From Acuticoccus mangrovi (GTDB taxonomy: Bacteria; Pseudomonadota; Alphaproteobacteria; Rhizobiales; Amorphaceae), in the NCBI RefSeq assembly GCF_016411865.1, contig NZ_JAEKJA010000033.1:1-44977 (forward strand): DNA of 44,977 nucleotides, given 5' to 3'. The stretch's first letter is position 1. Each line of letters begins with the position of its first letter. The notes below the pieces were generated by a model. It worked only from the letters and a program-made list of their open reading frames with translations, searched no databases and had not been told where the DNA came from. A program made the position numbers and the translations under genes. Below are positions 1 through 8,617 of this stretch, in pieces.

Positions 1-237
1 GGCAAGTCGTCCCGCTACCCCTCGCCGGTGGTGTGCGTGACCTTCCACGACATGCATCACTCCACCTACAACTACAATTACGCCAACCACTTCTCGTTCT
101 GGGACCGGGTGATGGGCACGCTCCATCCGGAATACGACGCCTCCGTGGTGCGCATGGAGGAGAAGATCGCCGGCCATCACCGCAAGGCCGTCGCCGCGGT
201 CAAGGGCGAAGAGATGCAGGGCTCCAACCCCGCCTGA
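1..237 (+). CDS. Sterol desaturase / fatty acid hydroxylase family protein, C-terminal fragment
   Basis: Reading frame 1 is open from the first base and stops at 237, so this is the 3' end of a gene that begins outside the window; 78 residues are visible. The segment FHDMHHSTYNYNYANHFSFW carries an HxxHH-type histidine cluster followed by the aromatic, Asn-rich run and the FWDRVMGTLHPEY ending that are typical of the di-iron membrane fatty-acid hydroxylase superfamily. Family members hydroxylate or desaturate lipid chains or sterol-like substrates at the membrane; the substrate cannot be told from this fragment. The N-terminal membrane helices and the first histidine boxes lie upstream and cannot be checked. 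Confidence 0.8.
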   Translation, partial: GKSSRYPSPVVCVTFHDMHHSTYNYNYANHFSFWDRVMGTLHPEYDASVVRMEEKIAGHHRKAVAAVKGEEMQGSNPA

Positions 238-340
238 GCGCCGAGGGGGGTGGCACTCTGCGTGCTATGCCACATATAGCGCCCGAGTGACGAGAGGAGC
301 GGGCAGGCCCCGAGCCGAAGCCCGCCAGCGAGGAGATCCC

Positions 341-1231
341 ATGTTGAAGCGACTGACCATCGCCGCGGCCGCCGCGGCGTTTGCCATCACCAGCGCCCAC
401 GCCGCCGCCCCCTGGAAGAAGCTGATGAGCCCCGACGAGCTCAGCGCCGCCATGGCGGACGGTGACGTGACCATCGTGGATATCCGCGACCCCAAAGCCT
501 ATGCCACCGTCCACTTGCCGGGTGCCGTCAACGCCCCCTACCCCTCCTGGCGCGGACCCGCCGACAACCCCGGCGAACTGCTCGACGACGCCGCCCTCAC
601 CGCGGTGATCCAGGGCGCCGGGCTCGATCCGGAGGATCGCGTGGTCATCACCCACGCCGGCACCGACCAGACGGATTTCGGCGCCGCCGCGCGCGTCTAC
701 TGGACGCTGAAGTCGGCCGGCTTCCCCGAGCTCGCCATCCTGAACGGCGGCGTGCGCGGCTGGGTCGCCGCCGACAAGCCGCTGTCGGTCGATCCCACCA
801 CCCCCACCCCGTCCACCGGCACCTACTCGCTCTCCGACGAGTGGCTCGCCGACCGCGACGAGATCGCCGACATCGTCTCCGGCAAGCAGGACGCCGCCCT
901 CGTCGACGCCCGGCCCGAGGCCTTCTTCAAGGGCGAGAAGAAGCACAAGGTGGCTGTGAAGGCCGGCACGCTGAAGGGCGCCAAGGACTTTCCCTACGCC
1001 TCCTTCTTCAACGGATCGGACACCGAAGTGGTGGACGAGACGGAGGCTCGCGCCATCCTCGCCAACGCGCCGGTGGGTTCCGAGACGGTGAGCTTCTGCA
1101 ACACCGGCCACTGGGCGGCGACCAACTGGTTCGCGATGTCGGAGCTCGCCGGCAAGGACAACGTGAAGCTCTACCCCGAAAGCATGGTCGGCTGGGTGAA
1201 GGGCGGCGGCGAGACCGTCACCGGCAAGTAG
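341..1231 (+). CDS. Exported two-domain rhodanese-like sulfurtransferase
   Basis: A 296-residue protein. The ATG at 341 is preferred over the upstream in-frame GTG/ATG options because AGGAG sits at 331-335 and a clean signal peptide follows (MLKR, an Ala-rich hydrophobic core, cleavage near SAHA-AAP at about residue 21). Two rhodanese domains follow. Domain 1 (about 28-150) has [19 protein letters not shown] but His-Ala-Gly-Thr-Asp where the catalytic loop should be, so it looks inactive. Domain 2 (about 160-292) has the active-site loop CNTGHWA with Cys253. The protein should transfer sulfane sulfur from thiosulfate or a related donor in the periplasm. The arrangement of inactive first and active second domain is usual for two-domain thiosulfate sulfurtransferases. 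No neighbour fixes the donor or acceptor. Confidence 0.9.
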   Translation: MLKRLTIAAAAAAFAITSAHAAAPWKKLMSPDELSAAMADGDVTIVDIRDPKAYATVHLPGAVNAPYPSWRGPADNPGELLDDAALTAVIQGAGLDPEDRVVITHAGTDQTDFGAAARVYWTLKSAGFPELAILNGGVRGWVAADKPLSVDPTTPTPSTGTYSLSDEWLADRDEIADIVSGKQDAALVDARPEAFFKGEKKHKVAVKAGTLKGAKDFPYASFFNGSDTEVVDETEARAILANAPVGSETVSFCNTGHWAATNWFAMSELAGKDNVKLYPESMVGWVKGGGETVTGK

Positions 1232-1335
1232 CCGGCGGACGCTCCCTTTCGGCCGGGTCGAAGCGTACGGCTTCCGGTTTCGGCGGGACCCGGGCACACT
1301 CCTCGCGTCGCATCCGACGACGCGAGGAGGCCAGC

Positions 1336-2259
1336 ATGAGCTATGTTCCCTGCCCCGACCCCGCCCCCGGCGACGCGGCGGCGGCCGACGCGATCGAGAC
1401 CATCATCGTTTCCCGCTCCCGCGATCTCGGCGGCTTCGAGGTGCGCCGCGCCCTGCCCTCGCCACGCCGGCGCATGGTCGGCCCGTTCATCTTCTTCGAC
1501 CAGATGGGCCCCGCCGAGTTCGTCGTCGGCGAGGGTATCGACGTGCGCCCCCATCCGCACATCAACCTCGCCACGGTGACCTATCTCTTCGACGGCGAGA
1601 TCATGCACCGCGACAGCCTCGGCACCGAGGTGCCGATCCGGCCAGGCGCGGTGAACCTCATGACCGCCGGTCGCGGCATCGTCCACTCCGAGCGCACCGC
1701 GCCGAGCGAGAAGGCCAAGGGGCCGCACCTCTTCGGCCTTCAGACCTGGGTGGCGTTGCCCCAGGCGTTCGAGGAGATGGACCCCGCCTTCGCCCACATC
1801 GGCGCCGACGATCTGCCCATGGTGCACGACGGCGGAACGGCCGCCCGGCTGATCGCCGGCAGCGCCTGGGGCGCCACCTCGCCGCTCGAGACGAAGTGGC
1901 CGATGATCTACGCCGACATCTCGCTCGACCCCGGCGCCTCGATCCCCATCGATGCCGAGCAGGAGGAGCGGGCGATCTACACCGTCAGCGGCGAGATCAT
2001 GATCGGCGGCGTGCGCCACGAGCCGGGCGCGCTCCTGGTGCTGCGGCCGGGCGACCCCATCACCATCACCAACGTTGGCGTGGGGCCTGCCCGCTCCGTG
2101 CTCGTGGGCGGCGCCACGATGGACGGGCCGCGCTACATCTGGTGGAACTTCGTCTCCTCCCGCAAGGAGCGCATCGAGCAGGCGAAGGCGGAGTGGAAGG
2201 CCGGCCGTTTCGACAGTGTGCCCGGCGACGCCGAGGAGTTCATCCCGCTGCCGGAGTAG
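1336..2259 (+). CDS. Pirin family protein (bicupin)
   Basis: A 307-residue cupin-fold protein with ATG at 1336 and a GAGGAGG ribosome site at 1324-1330. The N-terminal cupin has the pirin metal ligands in the expected spacing: H73 and H75 ([15 protein letters not shown]), H117 and E119 (GRGIVHSER), matching the spacing of His56, His58, His101 and Glu103 in human pirin. The second cupin (about residues 190-270) has no such ligand set. Bacterial pirins are iron proteins with quercetinase or redox-regulatory activities; the exact role here is not determined by the sequence. The gene converges with the phzF-like gene, with a GC-rich hairpin in the 42-bp gap between them. Confidence 0.92.
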   Translation: MSYVPCPDPAPGDAAAADAIETIIVSRSRDLGGFEVRRALPSPRRRMVGPFIFFDQMGPAEFVVGEGIDVRPHPHINLATVTYLFDGEIMHRDSLGTEVPIRPGAVNLMTAGRGIVHSERTAPSEKAKGPHLFGLQTWVALPQAFEEMDPAFAHIGADDLPMVHDGGTAARLIAGSAWGATSPLETKWPMIYADISLDPGASIPIDAEQEERAIYTVSGEIMIGGVRHEPGALLVLRPGDPITITNVGVGPARSVLVGGATMDGPRYIWWNFVSSRKERIEQAKAEWKAGRFDSVPGDAEEFIPLPE

Positions 2260-2275
2260 CGCCCGTGCAGGGCGA

Positions 2276-2298
2276 GCCGCCCGCCACGCCCGGGCGGC
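2276..2298. terminator. Hairpin between convergent genes
   Basis: GCCGCCCG (2276-2283) and CGGGCGGC (2291-2298) form a perfect 8-bp stem with a 7-base loop in the gap between the convergent pirin and phzF-like genes. No U-run follows on either strand, so intrinsic termination is only suggested by position and stability. Confidence 0.5.
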
Positions 2299-2301
2299 AC
2301 G

Positions 2302-3180
2302 CTAGGCGTGGAACACGCCCTCGGCGACGAGCACCGCCTCGCCGGACAGCTCCACCCGGGCGAGCGCTCCGGCCTCGACCTCGAGGCAGAGGGTGACGGC
2401 CGAGGGTCGACCCATCTCGATCCCTTGCGCGATGGCGATCGACTGCAGACCGTCGGGCAGCGCCTCCGCCGCCATCACCACCGCGGCGAGGGCCACCGCG
2501 GCCGACCCCGTCGCCGGATCCTCCTCGATGCCGCCGAGGGGAGCGAACATCCGCACCTGGAACCCGCCCGCGTCCTTCGGCGCGAAGACGTAGACGGACT
2601 GCCACCCCGCGCCGAACTCGGCGAGAGCGGCGCGGTCGAGGGCGATGCGCGAGAGCGCCGAGACGTCCGCCACCGGCACCATGGTGAAGCCGGGGCCCGA
2701 CGTCGCCCGACACGGCCGATAGGAGCCGAAGCCGATGTCCGCCTCGGCGAGGCCGAGGGCGCACGCGAGCGTCGCCATCCCGGGCGCCCCTTCGACCACG
2801 GAGGGCAGGATGGGGGCATCGAACGCTGCCGCGCCGGCCGCCGCGTCGTGCGTCACGGCGCAGCGCACGAGGCCGCCGGGCAGCTCCAGCGTGACCATCG
2901 CCAGCGCCTCCGCCGCACGGCGGGACAGGGCGACCGCGCCCCCCACCGTCGGATGACCGGCAAAGGGCAGCTCGTGCGCCGGCGTGAAGATGCGCGCCGC
3001 CGCCGTGTGCGCGGGGTCGGACGGGGTCAGCATGAAGATCGTCTCCGAGAGGTTGAATTCCTGCGCGATCTTCTGCATGCGCACCGGAGCGATGCCGTCG
3101 GCGTCGAACACCACGGCCAGCGGATTGCCCGCGAGCGGGGTGGCGGTGAAGACGTCGAGAATCTGATAGGGATAGGGCAT
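2302..3180 (-). CDS. PhzF family isomerase
   Basis: A 292-residue PhzF-fold protein with ATG at 3180 (MPYPYQILDVFTATPLAGNP). It shows the family marks in order: the N-terminal DVFTATPLAGNPLAVV segment, the catalytic glutamate E46 in FNLSETIFM (Glu45 in the phenazine enzyme), LPFAGHPTVGGA, and the C-terminal EEDPATGSAA loop. PhzF proteins do proton-shuffling isomerisations with a two-domain diaminopimelate-epimerase-like fold. Only one branch makes phenazines, and no other phenazine gene is present, so the substrate is unknown. The open frame continues upstream to 4062, but that part is antisense to the transglycosylase gene and is not coding. The gene is divergent from that transglycosylase, with 51 bp between the starts. 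Confidence 0.9.
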   Translation of the reverse strand: MPYPYQILDVFTATPLAGNPLAVVFDADGIAPVRMQKIAQEFNLSETIFMLTPSDPAHTAAARIFTPAHELPFAGHPTVGGAVALSRRAAEALAMVTLELPGGLVRCAVTHDAAAGAAAFDAPILPSVVEGAPGMATLACALGLAEADIGFGSYRPCRATSGPGFTMVPVADVSALSRIALDRAALAEFGAGWQSVYVFAPKDAGGFQVRMFAPLGGIEEDPATGSAAVALAAVVMAAEALPDGLQSIAIAQGIEMGRPSAVTLCLEVEAGALARVELSGEAVLVAEGVFHA

Positions 3181-3231
3181 CTGGGCGGGCCTCCGGTCGT
3201 CCGCCCATAGCACTCTCATGGAGCGGCGCAC

Positions 3232-4044
3232 ATGGCGAATTGGCGGCTGCGGGTGATCGCGGCGACCCTGGCGGCCCTGACGAGCGTCGGCGCCGCCGCC
3301 GCGCCGTGCGGCAACACGTCGGCCGGGTTCGCCAACTGGCTCGCGGCGTTCAAGCGGGAGGCGGTGGCCGCCGGCATCTCGCCGCGCACGGTGGAGACGG
3401 CGCTCTCTGGCGTCACCTACTCCAAGCGCATCGTCGGCTACGACCGCAACCAGAAGTCCTTCCGCCTCAGCTACGAGGACTTCTATCGCCGCCGTGTCGA
3501 TCAGAACATGATCCGTCGCGGGCGGGCCTATCTCGCCAAGAACGCCGCCATGATCGGCCGGATCGAGCAGCGCTACGGGGTGCCCGGCGCGCTGGTCGTC
3601 GCGATCTGGGCGCTTGAGACGGGCTTCGGGCGCGACATCGGCAACCTGTCGATCATCCGCTCCCTCGCCACCCTCGCCTACGACTGCCGGCGGAGCGACT
3701 TCTTCACCGCCGAGCTGCTCGCCGCCCTCGAAATCATCGACGACGGCGACATGCGCGTCTCGGAGATGAAGGGGGCCTGGGCGGGCGAGATCGGCCAGAC
3801 GCAGTTTCTCGCCACCCGCTACGTCGCCTACGCCGTGGATTTCGACGGCGACGGGCGCCGCGATCTGGTGCGCTCGGTGCCCGACGCGCTCGCCTCCACG
3901 GCCAACTGGTTCCGCCGCAACGGCTGGCGCCCCGGCGCCCCGTGGGACGAGGGCACCGCCAACTATGCGGTGATCGGCAAATGGAACCGCGCGACGGTCT
4001 ATCAGCGCACCATCGCGGCCCTCACCACCGAGCTCGCCCGCTGA
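3232..4044 (+). CDS. Lytic murein transglycosylase, MltB-like (SLT_2)
   Basis: A 270-residue exported protein: signal peptide at about residues 1-24 (ending AAAAPC), then the MltB/SLT_2 catalytic domain. The catalytic glutamate is E129 in IWALETGFGRD. The GEIGQTQFLATRY segment and the calcium-loop-like DFDGDGRRDLV segment are typical of the family. The enzyme should cleave the MurNAc-GlcNAc bond of peptidoglycan with formation of the 1,6-anhydro product, in the periplasm. A Cys at residue 26 just after the signal could suggest a lipoprotein, but the lipobox is poor (AAAPC), so a soluble periplasmic form is as likely. It lacks the C-terminal peptidoglycan-binding domain that longer relatives carry. 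Confidence 0.9.
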   Translation: MANWRLRVIAATLAALTSVGAAAAPCGNTSAGFANWLAAFKREAVAAGISPRTVETALSGVTYSKRIVGYDRNQKSFRLSYEDFYRRRVDQNMIRRGRAYLAKNAAMIGRIEQRYGVPGALVVAIWALETGFGRDIGNLSIIRSLATLAYDCRRSDFFTAELLAALEIIDDGDMRVSEMKGAWAGEIGQTQFLATRYVAYAVDFDGDGRRDLVRSVPDALASTANWFRRNGWRPGAPWDEGTANYAVIGKWNRATVYQRTIAALTTELAR

Positions 4045-4061
4045 CGCCTGCGCCGAAAGCA

Positions 4062-4823
4062 ATGGCCAGGCTCGCCGTCGTCACCGGCGGCAACACGGGG
4101 ATCGGGCGCCACCTCGCCCATGGCTTCGCCGGTGCTGGCTTCGACGTCGCCGTCTCCTACAAGGCCCGGCCGGAGCTCGCCGAAAGCCTCGTCGGCGAGA
4201 TCGAGGCGGCGGGCGGGCGCGCCCTCGCCATCGCCGCCGACGCCGGCGACGCGGCGGAGGTCGCCGCCTTCTTCGACCGCGTCGAGGCGACGTTCGGCGC
4301 CGCCGCCGACGTTCTCGTCAACAATGCCGGCATCCAGACCTGGTCCTCGCTTCTCGACCTCGACGTCGCCGACTGGGAGGCGGTCATTCGCACCAACCTC
4401 ACCGGCGCCTTTCTCAACACCAAGGAAGCCGCGGCGCGGATGGTCGCCGCCGGCAAGGGCGGGGCGGTGGTGAACATCGGCTCCGGCTGCAACCGCCACG
4501 CCTTCCCGCGTCTCGTCGACTACGGCGCCTCGAAGGGCGGCATCGAGCAGTTCACCAAGTCGGCGGCGGTCGACCTCGGCCCGCACGGCATCCGGGTGAA
4601 CTGCGTCGCCCCCGGCGCGATCCTCAACGAGCGCACCATGGCCGAACAGCCCGACTATGCCGGCGCCTGGGCGAAGATCACCCCGCTCCGGCGCGTCGGC
4701 ACGGCGCAGGACGTCGTGGGGCCCGTGCTGTTCTTTGCGAGCGACGCGGCTCGCTTCGTCACCGGCCAGACGCTGTTCGTCGACGGCGGCGTGTTCACGC
4801 AGGCGAACTGGCCGGCAGGGTAG
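4062..4823 (+). CDS. SDR family oxidoreductase (FabG-like)
   Basis: A 253-residue classical short-chain dehydrogenase. The ATG at 4062 starts MARLAVVTGGNTGIG, so the TGxxxGIG cofactor loop (residues 8-15) is at the usual place; it follows the transglycosylase stop by 17 bp. NNAG is at 87-90, and the catalytic Y154 and K158 are in YGASK. The C-terminal FVDGGVFTQANW is usual for 3-oxoacyl-ACP or sugar dehydrogenase-like members. S33, Y34 and K35 at the end of beta-2, with no acidic residue there, favour NADP(H). The substrate is not predictable. The gene ends five bases before the convergent MFS gene. Confidence 0.9.
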   Translation: MARLAVVTGGNTGIGRHLAHGFAGAGFDVAVSYKARPELAESLVGEIEAAGGRALAIAADAGDAAEVAAFFDRVEATFGAAADVLVNNAGIQTWSSLLDLDVADWEAVIRTNLTGAFLNTKEAAARMVAAGKGGAVVNIGSGCNRHAFPRLVDYGASKGGIEQFTKSAAVDLGPHGIRVNCVAPGAILNERTMAEQPDYAGAWAKITPLRRVGTAQDVVGPVLFFASDAARFVTGQTLFVDGGVFTQANWPAG

Positions 4824-4828
4824 CCGCC

Positions 4829-6046
4829 TCAACCCGCCTTGCGCATCCGCCCGGTGGTCACCACCAGAACCAGCACCGCGCCGGCATTGACCGCGGCAAG
4901 AGCGAGGAGCAGAGCCAGCGTGGCGTGGGCGCCACCGAGCGTCATCGCCAAGGCGGCGACCGCCGGGGCAAGCGCCTGGGCGATGAGGCTCGGCATCGCG
5001 AGCCGACCCATGAGGCGGGCATAGCCCTCCGCGCCGAAGAGGGCGAGCGGCAGCGTCCCGCGTGCAATCGAGAACACGCCGTTGCCCGCCCCATAGGCCA
5101 TCAGCGCCAGCGCCGGCAGCATCGCCTGGGCGAAGAGCAGGCCGATCCCCATCGCTACGAGGAACACCCCGGCGGTCATCGTCCAAATCGGATGGTAGCG
5201 GCCGCCGCCGAGCATCTCGACCACCCGCGCCCCCACCTGTGCCGGGCCGACGAGCGCGGCGAGGCCGACGGCGGTGGCGAGCGGCAACCCGCTCTCCTCG
5301 AGGATCGTGATGAGGTGCACCGACCACGTCGCGGAGACCGCCCCCGCCGTCGTCACGATGGCGGCGAGGAGCAGGAAGACGCCGATCGGCGCGCCGCCCG
5401 CCGTCCGCCGCTCGCGCCGCTCCGGTGCCGGCTGCGGCCGCCGCACCTCCTTGGGCAGGACGAAGAGCTGCAGGGGAAGCGTCACCAGCAGGTGGAGGAC
5501 GGCGTAGGCGACGCACGCGCCGCGCCACCCCACCCCTTCGACGAGGAAAGCCGACAGCGGCCAGGCGATCGTGCTCGCGAAGCCGCCCCAGAGGGTGAGC
5601 GTGGTGATCACGCCGCGTCCGCGCATTCCGTAGAGCCGGCCGAGGGTGGAGAAGGCGGCGTCGTAGAGCCCGGCTCCCATGCCGAAGCCGAGCACCAGCC
5701 AGGCCGCGAAATAGACGGCAAGGTTCGGCGCCGCCGCGAGCGTCAGCAACCCGACGACGAGGGCGAGCGTGCTCGCCACGAGGACCGGCCGTCCGCCATA
5801 GCGGTCGATCAGCCGGCCCACGCGCACCGACACCAGGCCCGACACCAGGAGCCCCAGCGAGAGCCCGCCGACGATCAGCCCGTAGCGCCAGCCCGTCGCC
5901 TCCGCGATGGGCCGCGCGAGCACGGCGAGGAGGTAGTAGGACGAGCCCCACGCGAGGATCTGGGTGACGCCGAGCGCGGAAACGACCCTGTGCCGCCCGG
6001 CCCAGAGGGTCGCTTCGGACGGTGCCGCCGTGCCGACTGCGCTCAT
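4829..6046 (-). CDS. MFS transporter, possible arsenite/metalloid exporter (ArsK-like)
   Basis: A 405-residue protein with about 12 hydrophobic segments and a major-facilitator loop signature near VGRLIDRYGGRP. The N-terminus VTQILAWGSSYYLLAVLA is shared by a branch of MFS proteins often encoded beside ArsR regulators. The start ATG overlaps the stop of the ArsR gene by four bases (6043-6046), so the two are translationally coupled and co-regulated. That context makes an exporter of trivalent metalloids or a related toxic ligand the best guess, as in the ArsK group. The substrate assignment is inference from context and remembered family resemblance; other drug-type substrates are possible. 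Confidence 0.75.
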   Translation of the reverse strand: MSAVGTAAPSEATLWAGRHRVVSALGVTQILAWGSSYYLLAVLARPIAEATGWRYGLIVGGLSLGLLVSGLVSVRVGRLIDRYGGRPVLVASTLALVVGLLTLAAAPNLAVYFAAWLVLGFGMGAGLYDAAFSTLGRLYGMRGRGVITTLTLWGGFASTIAWPLSAFLVEGVGWRGACVAYAVLHLLVTLPLQLFVLPKEVRRPQPAPERRERRTAGGAPIGVFLLLAAIVTTAGAVSATWSVHLITILEESGLPLATAVGLAALVGPAQVGARVVEMLGGGRYHPIWTMTAGVFLVAMGIGLLFAQAMLPALALMAYGAGNGVFSIARGTLPLALFGAEGYARLMGRLAMPSLIAQALAPAVAALAMTLGGAHATLALLLALAAVNAGAVLVLVVTTGRMRKAG

Positions 6047-6396
6047 GCCCCGCCGTCGCCCTCAGCGACGCCGCACTCGGCATCGCCGTCGCCCTCGGCG
6101 GCGCGGCAGCCGGCATCGGCGCAGCACTCGTCGGCGAGAAAGCCGATCAGCGCATCCATCGCGCGATAGTGGGCACGGCAGATCAGCGTCGTCGCCTGCC
6201 GCTCCTGGGTCACGAGGCCGCGCTCCACCAGGCGCCGCAGGTGATGGGAGAGAGTAGAGCCCGCAAGCCCGAGACGCTGCTGCAGGCGGCCCACCGGGAG
6301 CCCGCCGTCGCCGGCCCGCACCAACGTGCGATAGACCTCGAGCCGGGTCGGACTCCCCAACGCCTCCAGCTGTCGCGCGGCTAATTCGATATCCAT
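6043..6396 (-). CDS. ArsR/SmtB family repressor with Cys-rich C-terminus
   Basis: A 117-residue winged-helix regulator. ATG at 6396 (MDIELAARQLEALGSPTRLEVYRTL) is preferred over a GTG at 6414 because ArsR proteins normally begin just before this helix and GAAGG lies 8-12 bases upstream on this strand. The recognition helix lies around residues 45-60 (LAGSTLSHHLRRL). The classical ELCVC sensor motif is absent. Instead the C-terminal tail has a cysteine cluster, C91, C92 and C97 with C108, in the form DECCADAGC, which is a plausible As(III)/Sb(III) or heavy-metal sensor site of the type where ligands sit after the last helix. It leads an operon with the MFS gene and should repress it until the ligand binds. 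Confidence 0.88.
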   Translation of the reverse strand: MDIELAARQLEALGSPTRLEVYRTLVRAGDGGLPVGRLQQRLGLAGSTLSHHLRRLVERGLVTQERQATTLICRAHYRAMDALIGFLADECCADAGCRAAEGDGDAECGVAEGDGGA

Positions 6397-6400
6397 CGAA
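6385..6400. promoter_or_regulatory. Inverted repeat across the ArsR start codon
   Basis: TTCGAT-N4-ATCGAA is a perfect inverted repeat that straddles the arsR-type start codon. It shares the half-site TTTCGA(T) with the upstream repeat at 6441-6458, so it could be a second, lower operator. It may also simply reflect the coding sequence. Confidence 0.4.
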
Positions 6401-6440
6401 ATAACCTTCGACACGATCGCACACCCGCTGTCAAACGATA

Positions 6441-6458
6441 TTTCGATAGAACTCGAAA
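6441..6458. promoter_or_regulatory. Probable ArsR operator
   Basis: TTTCGA-N6-TCGAAA is a perfect inverted repeat in a local AT-rich stretch, about 45 bp upstream of the ArsR-family start. Its position and form fit the autoregulatory operator of the arsR-MFS operon. Confidence 0.6.
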
Positions 6459-6502
6459 CAAGATATCGGCGGGGCCGGCACGCGACCTCCCCGCCGGTCT
6501 GC

Positions 6503-7018
6503 TCAGGCCTTGCGGGTGATCTCGAAGAGGAACCACGCGCGCCGCTCGGCCTGATCGATCCACTCCTCGAGGGCGCTGGTGGAGGCGACGTCGTTGTGCG
6601 CCTCGCACACCCCGTGAGCGGAGCGAAGGATGCCGGTGAGCTGGCGATTGTCTTCGGCGAGCTCAGCGAGCATGTCCTCCGGCGTCACGAAGTCGGCGTC
6701 GTTGTCGGGGATGCGCTGGATGCGGTGGATGTGGCCGATCGAGCGCAACGTGGTGCCACCCACCTTGCGCGCCCGCTCGGCGAGGGCGTCGGTGGTGGCG
6801 AAGATCTCGTCGGAATGCTCGTCGAGCAGCAGATGGTAGTCGCGAAAGTGCGGGCCCGACATGTGCCAGTGGAAGTTCTTCGTCTTCAGATAGAGGGCGA
6901 ACATGTCGGCGAGAACGCCCGTCAGCGCCGCGGCGATATCCTGCGCGGCATTGGATCCGAGGGCATTGGGAGTGTGGAGGGGCGCCTGACGACGCTCGCG
7001 GGGCGTGGATTCGGTCAT
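6503..7018 (-). CDS. dps: Dps family ferritin-like DNA-protection protein
   Basis: A 171-residue Dps/miniferritin. All five ferroxidase ligands are present in the register of E. coli Dps, shifted by one residue: H50 (NFHWHMSG), H62 and D66 (YHLLLDEH), D77 and E81 (TTDALAERA). The protein should form a dodecamer in the cytoplasm that oxidises and stores iron with hydrogen peroxide and protects DNA. The N-terminal tail has several Arg residues (RERRQ), which could contribute DNA binding. ATG at 7018 has GGAG about 8 bases upstream. It is divergent from the next MFS gene. No OxyR or Fur-type site could be recognised by eye. Confidence 0.93.
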   Translation of the reverse strand: MTESTPRERRQAPLHTPNALGSNAAQDIAAALTGVLADMFALYLKTKNFHWHMSGPHFRDYHLLLDEHSDEIFATTDALAERARKVGGTTLRSIGHIHRIQRIPDNDADFVTPEDMLAELAEDNRQLTGILRSAHGVCEAHNDVASTSALEEWIDQAERRAWFLFEITRKA

Positions 7019-7392
7019 CTGAAGTCTCCGTTCTGCCAGCCGGGCGCTTGCCCGAGGCGGATCCGTCGCCAGAGTGCCTCGGTCATATCGCGGCTCGCCC
7101 GACCAGCATAGGAGAATCTAGAGCCTCATGTCCTTGCGGCTATGAGCGTACATATCAGCTCTGCTCCCACCGCAGCTCACCGCGTCCTCGCTCGCCGCCC
7201 CCGCTCGCCGGCGGCGCCGGTCCATTCGTTTCTGCGGCGCACAGGTCTCTTGCCGGCGACCACATTCCGGAAACGGCCGCACGCGACTAGTGTGCGTCGC
7301 GATGCTCCGGCGCGAGCCGGGGCACCCCACCTTTGGCCCGCCGCTCGCAAACCGAGCTCCGGGGCACCCGCATCAACCGTCATGGGAGCCGG
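7019..7392. other. Intergenic region between dps and MFS gene
   Basis: This 374-bp divergent gap should hold both promoters. Seen in it: a small GC hairpin in the dps leader (CGGGC-GCTT-GCCCG near 7044-7057) and an imperfect repeat around ACTAGT near 7279-7297. The small open frames here have no start signal or recognisable product, and no RNA gene was seen. Confidence 0.5.
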
Positions 7393-8601
7393 ATGTCCGA
7401 TCGCCGATCCCGGCCGCTTGCTGGCTTCACGCTTGCGGCCATCGCTCTCGTGCTGCTCGCCAGCTCGGCCCCGACCCCGATCTATGCCCTCCTGCGCGAG
7501 CGGTACGGCATCTCGGTCTTCGACCAGTCGGTCCTTTTCGTCAGCCACACGACGGGCGTCCTCGTCTCGCTGTTCGGCTTTCGTCGCCTCGTCGAGCGCC
7601 TCACCGACCGCTACCACGCGCTGATCGCCGGCACGGTGCTGTGCCTCGTCGGCGCGCTGGTGTTCGCCGCAGCGACGGGCTTCCCGATGGCTCTCGGCGG
7701 GCGGATGACGATCGGCATCGGCGGTGGCCTCATCAGCGGCTCGGCGACGGCCGCCCTGATGGCGATCTGGGGACCGGCCTCCTACCGCCGCGCCGCACTG
7801 TTGGTGACGATCGCGATCACCGCCGGCTCGGCCGTGGGACCGGCCGTCACCGGCTTCTTCCTGGCCGCCGATCTCGCCCCGACGCGGGCGCCCTTCCTCG
7901 TCAGTGCCGCGGCCGCCCTCGTCGTGCTTCTCGGGCTCGTCTTCTCGCCGCGCCCGCCGGCGCAGCCTCGACCCGCGAAGCTGGCGCCCTCGGCGGTCAC
8001 CGGCACCAGCATGAGCCTCGGCCGGCTGATCGGCACCTACGGCACCGGCGTCGGGCTCAGCTGGGCCTGCCTCGGCAGCGTCCTCACCCTCAGCCCCAAC
8101 GTCGCGCTCGACGTCTTCGGCTTCGACACCGCGACAGTCGCCGCCTACGCCATCGCCGCGGCGCAGGTGACGGCCGGCGTGTTCCAGATCCTCGGCACCA
8201 CCGGCACGCCGCGCATCTCGTTCGTGTGCGGCATGATCGTCCAGGCCTCGGGGCTCGCGACGCTGGTGCTTTCTGTCGTCCTCGTCAGCCCCCTCCTCGC
8301 CGGCGCCGGGCTTCTTCTGATGAGCGCGGGCTACGGCCTCGCCTTCGTCGGGGCGGCGGCGACGGTCAACCAATTCGCCCCGCCGCACCGCCTCGTCAGC
8401 GCGACGTCGTTCTTCTATCTCCTCGCCTACGGGGGCAACTTCACGCCGCTCGCGATCGCGGCCTACGCCGATGCGGCCGGCCTCGCTCCGGCGATCGCCG
8501 TCTCCTTCACGGTGATCTGCTGCCTCCAGCTCGCCGTCGCCGGACTGGGGCTCGCCAATCTGCGGCACGGCGAGATCGTCCCCGCCGGCCGCCTCGCCTG
8601 A
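7393..8601 (+). CDS. MFS transporter
   Basis: A 402-residue major-facilitator protein with about 12 membrane segments. ATG at 7393 (MSDRRSRPLAGFTLAAIALV) is chosen because it places a short basic N-terminus directly before helix 1 and has GGGAG at 7384-7388. The opening SSAPTPIYALLRERYGIS, with Pro residues in helix 1, is common in putative drug or metabolite exporters, and the loop VERLTDRYHA takes the place of the usual MFS loop 2-3 motif. No regulator is adjacent; dps is divergent. It ends 16 bp before the convergent molybdoenzyme gene. Substrate unknown. Confidence 0.85.
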   Translation: MSDRRSRPLAGFTLAAIALVLLASSAPTPIYALLRERYGISVFDQSVLFVSHTTGVLVSLFGFRRLVERLTDRYHALIAGTVLCLVGALVFAAATGFPMALGGRMTIGIGGGLISGSATAALMAIWGPASYRRAALLVTIAITAGSAVGPAVTGFFLAADLAPTRAPFLVSAAAALVVLLGLVFSPRPPAQPRPAKLAPSAVTGTSMSLGRLIGTYGTGVGLSWACLGSVLTLSPNVALDVFGFDTATVAAYAIAAAQVTAGVFQILGTTGTPRISFVCGMIVQASGLATLVLSVVLVSPLLAGAGLLLMSAGYGLAFVGAAATVNQFAPPHRLVSATSFFYLLAYGGNFTPLAIAAYADAAGLAPAIAVSFTVICCLQLAVAGLGLANLRHGEIVPAGRLA

Positions 8602-8617
8602 GGCGCCCGCCCGCCCG

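Noticed and set aside
2302-3180. PhzF-like gene as evidence of a phenazine cluster
   Set aside because: No phzA, B, D, E or G homologues nearby; PhzF-like proteins are widespread without phenazine synthesis.
3181-4062. Leftward extension of the phzF-like frame by 294 codons
   Set aside because: It is antisense to the MltB-type transglycosylase, has GC-skewed shadow composition, and the PhzF fold starts at the ATG at 3180.
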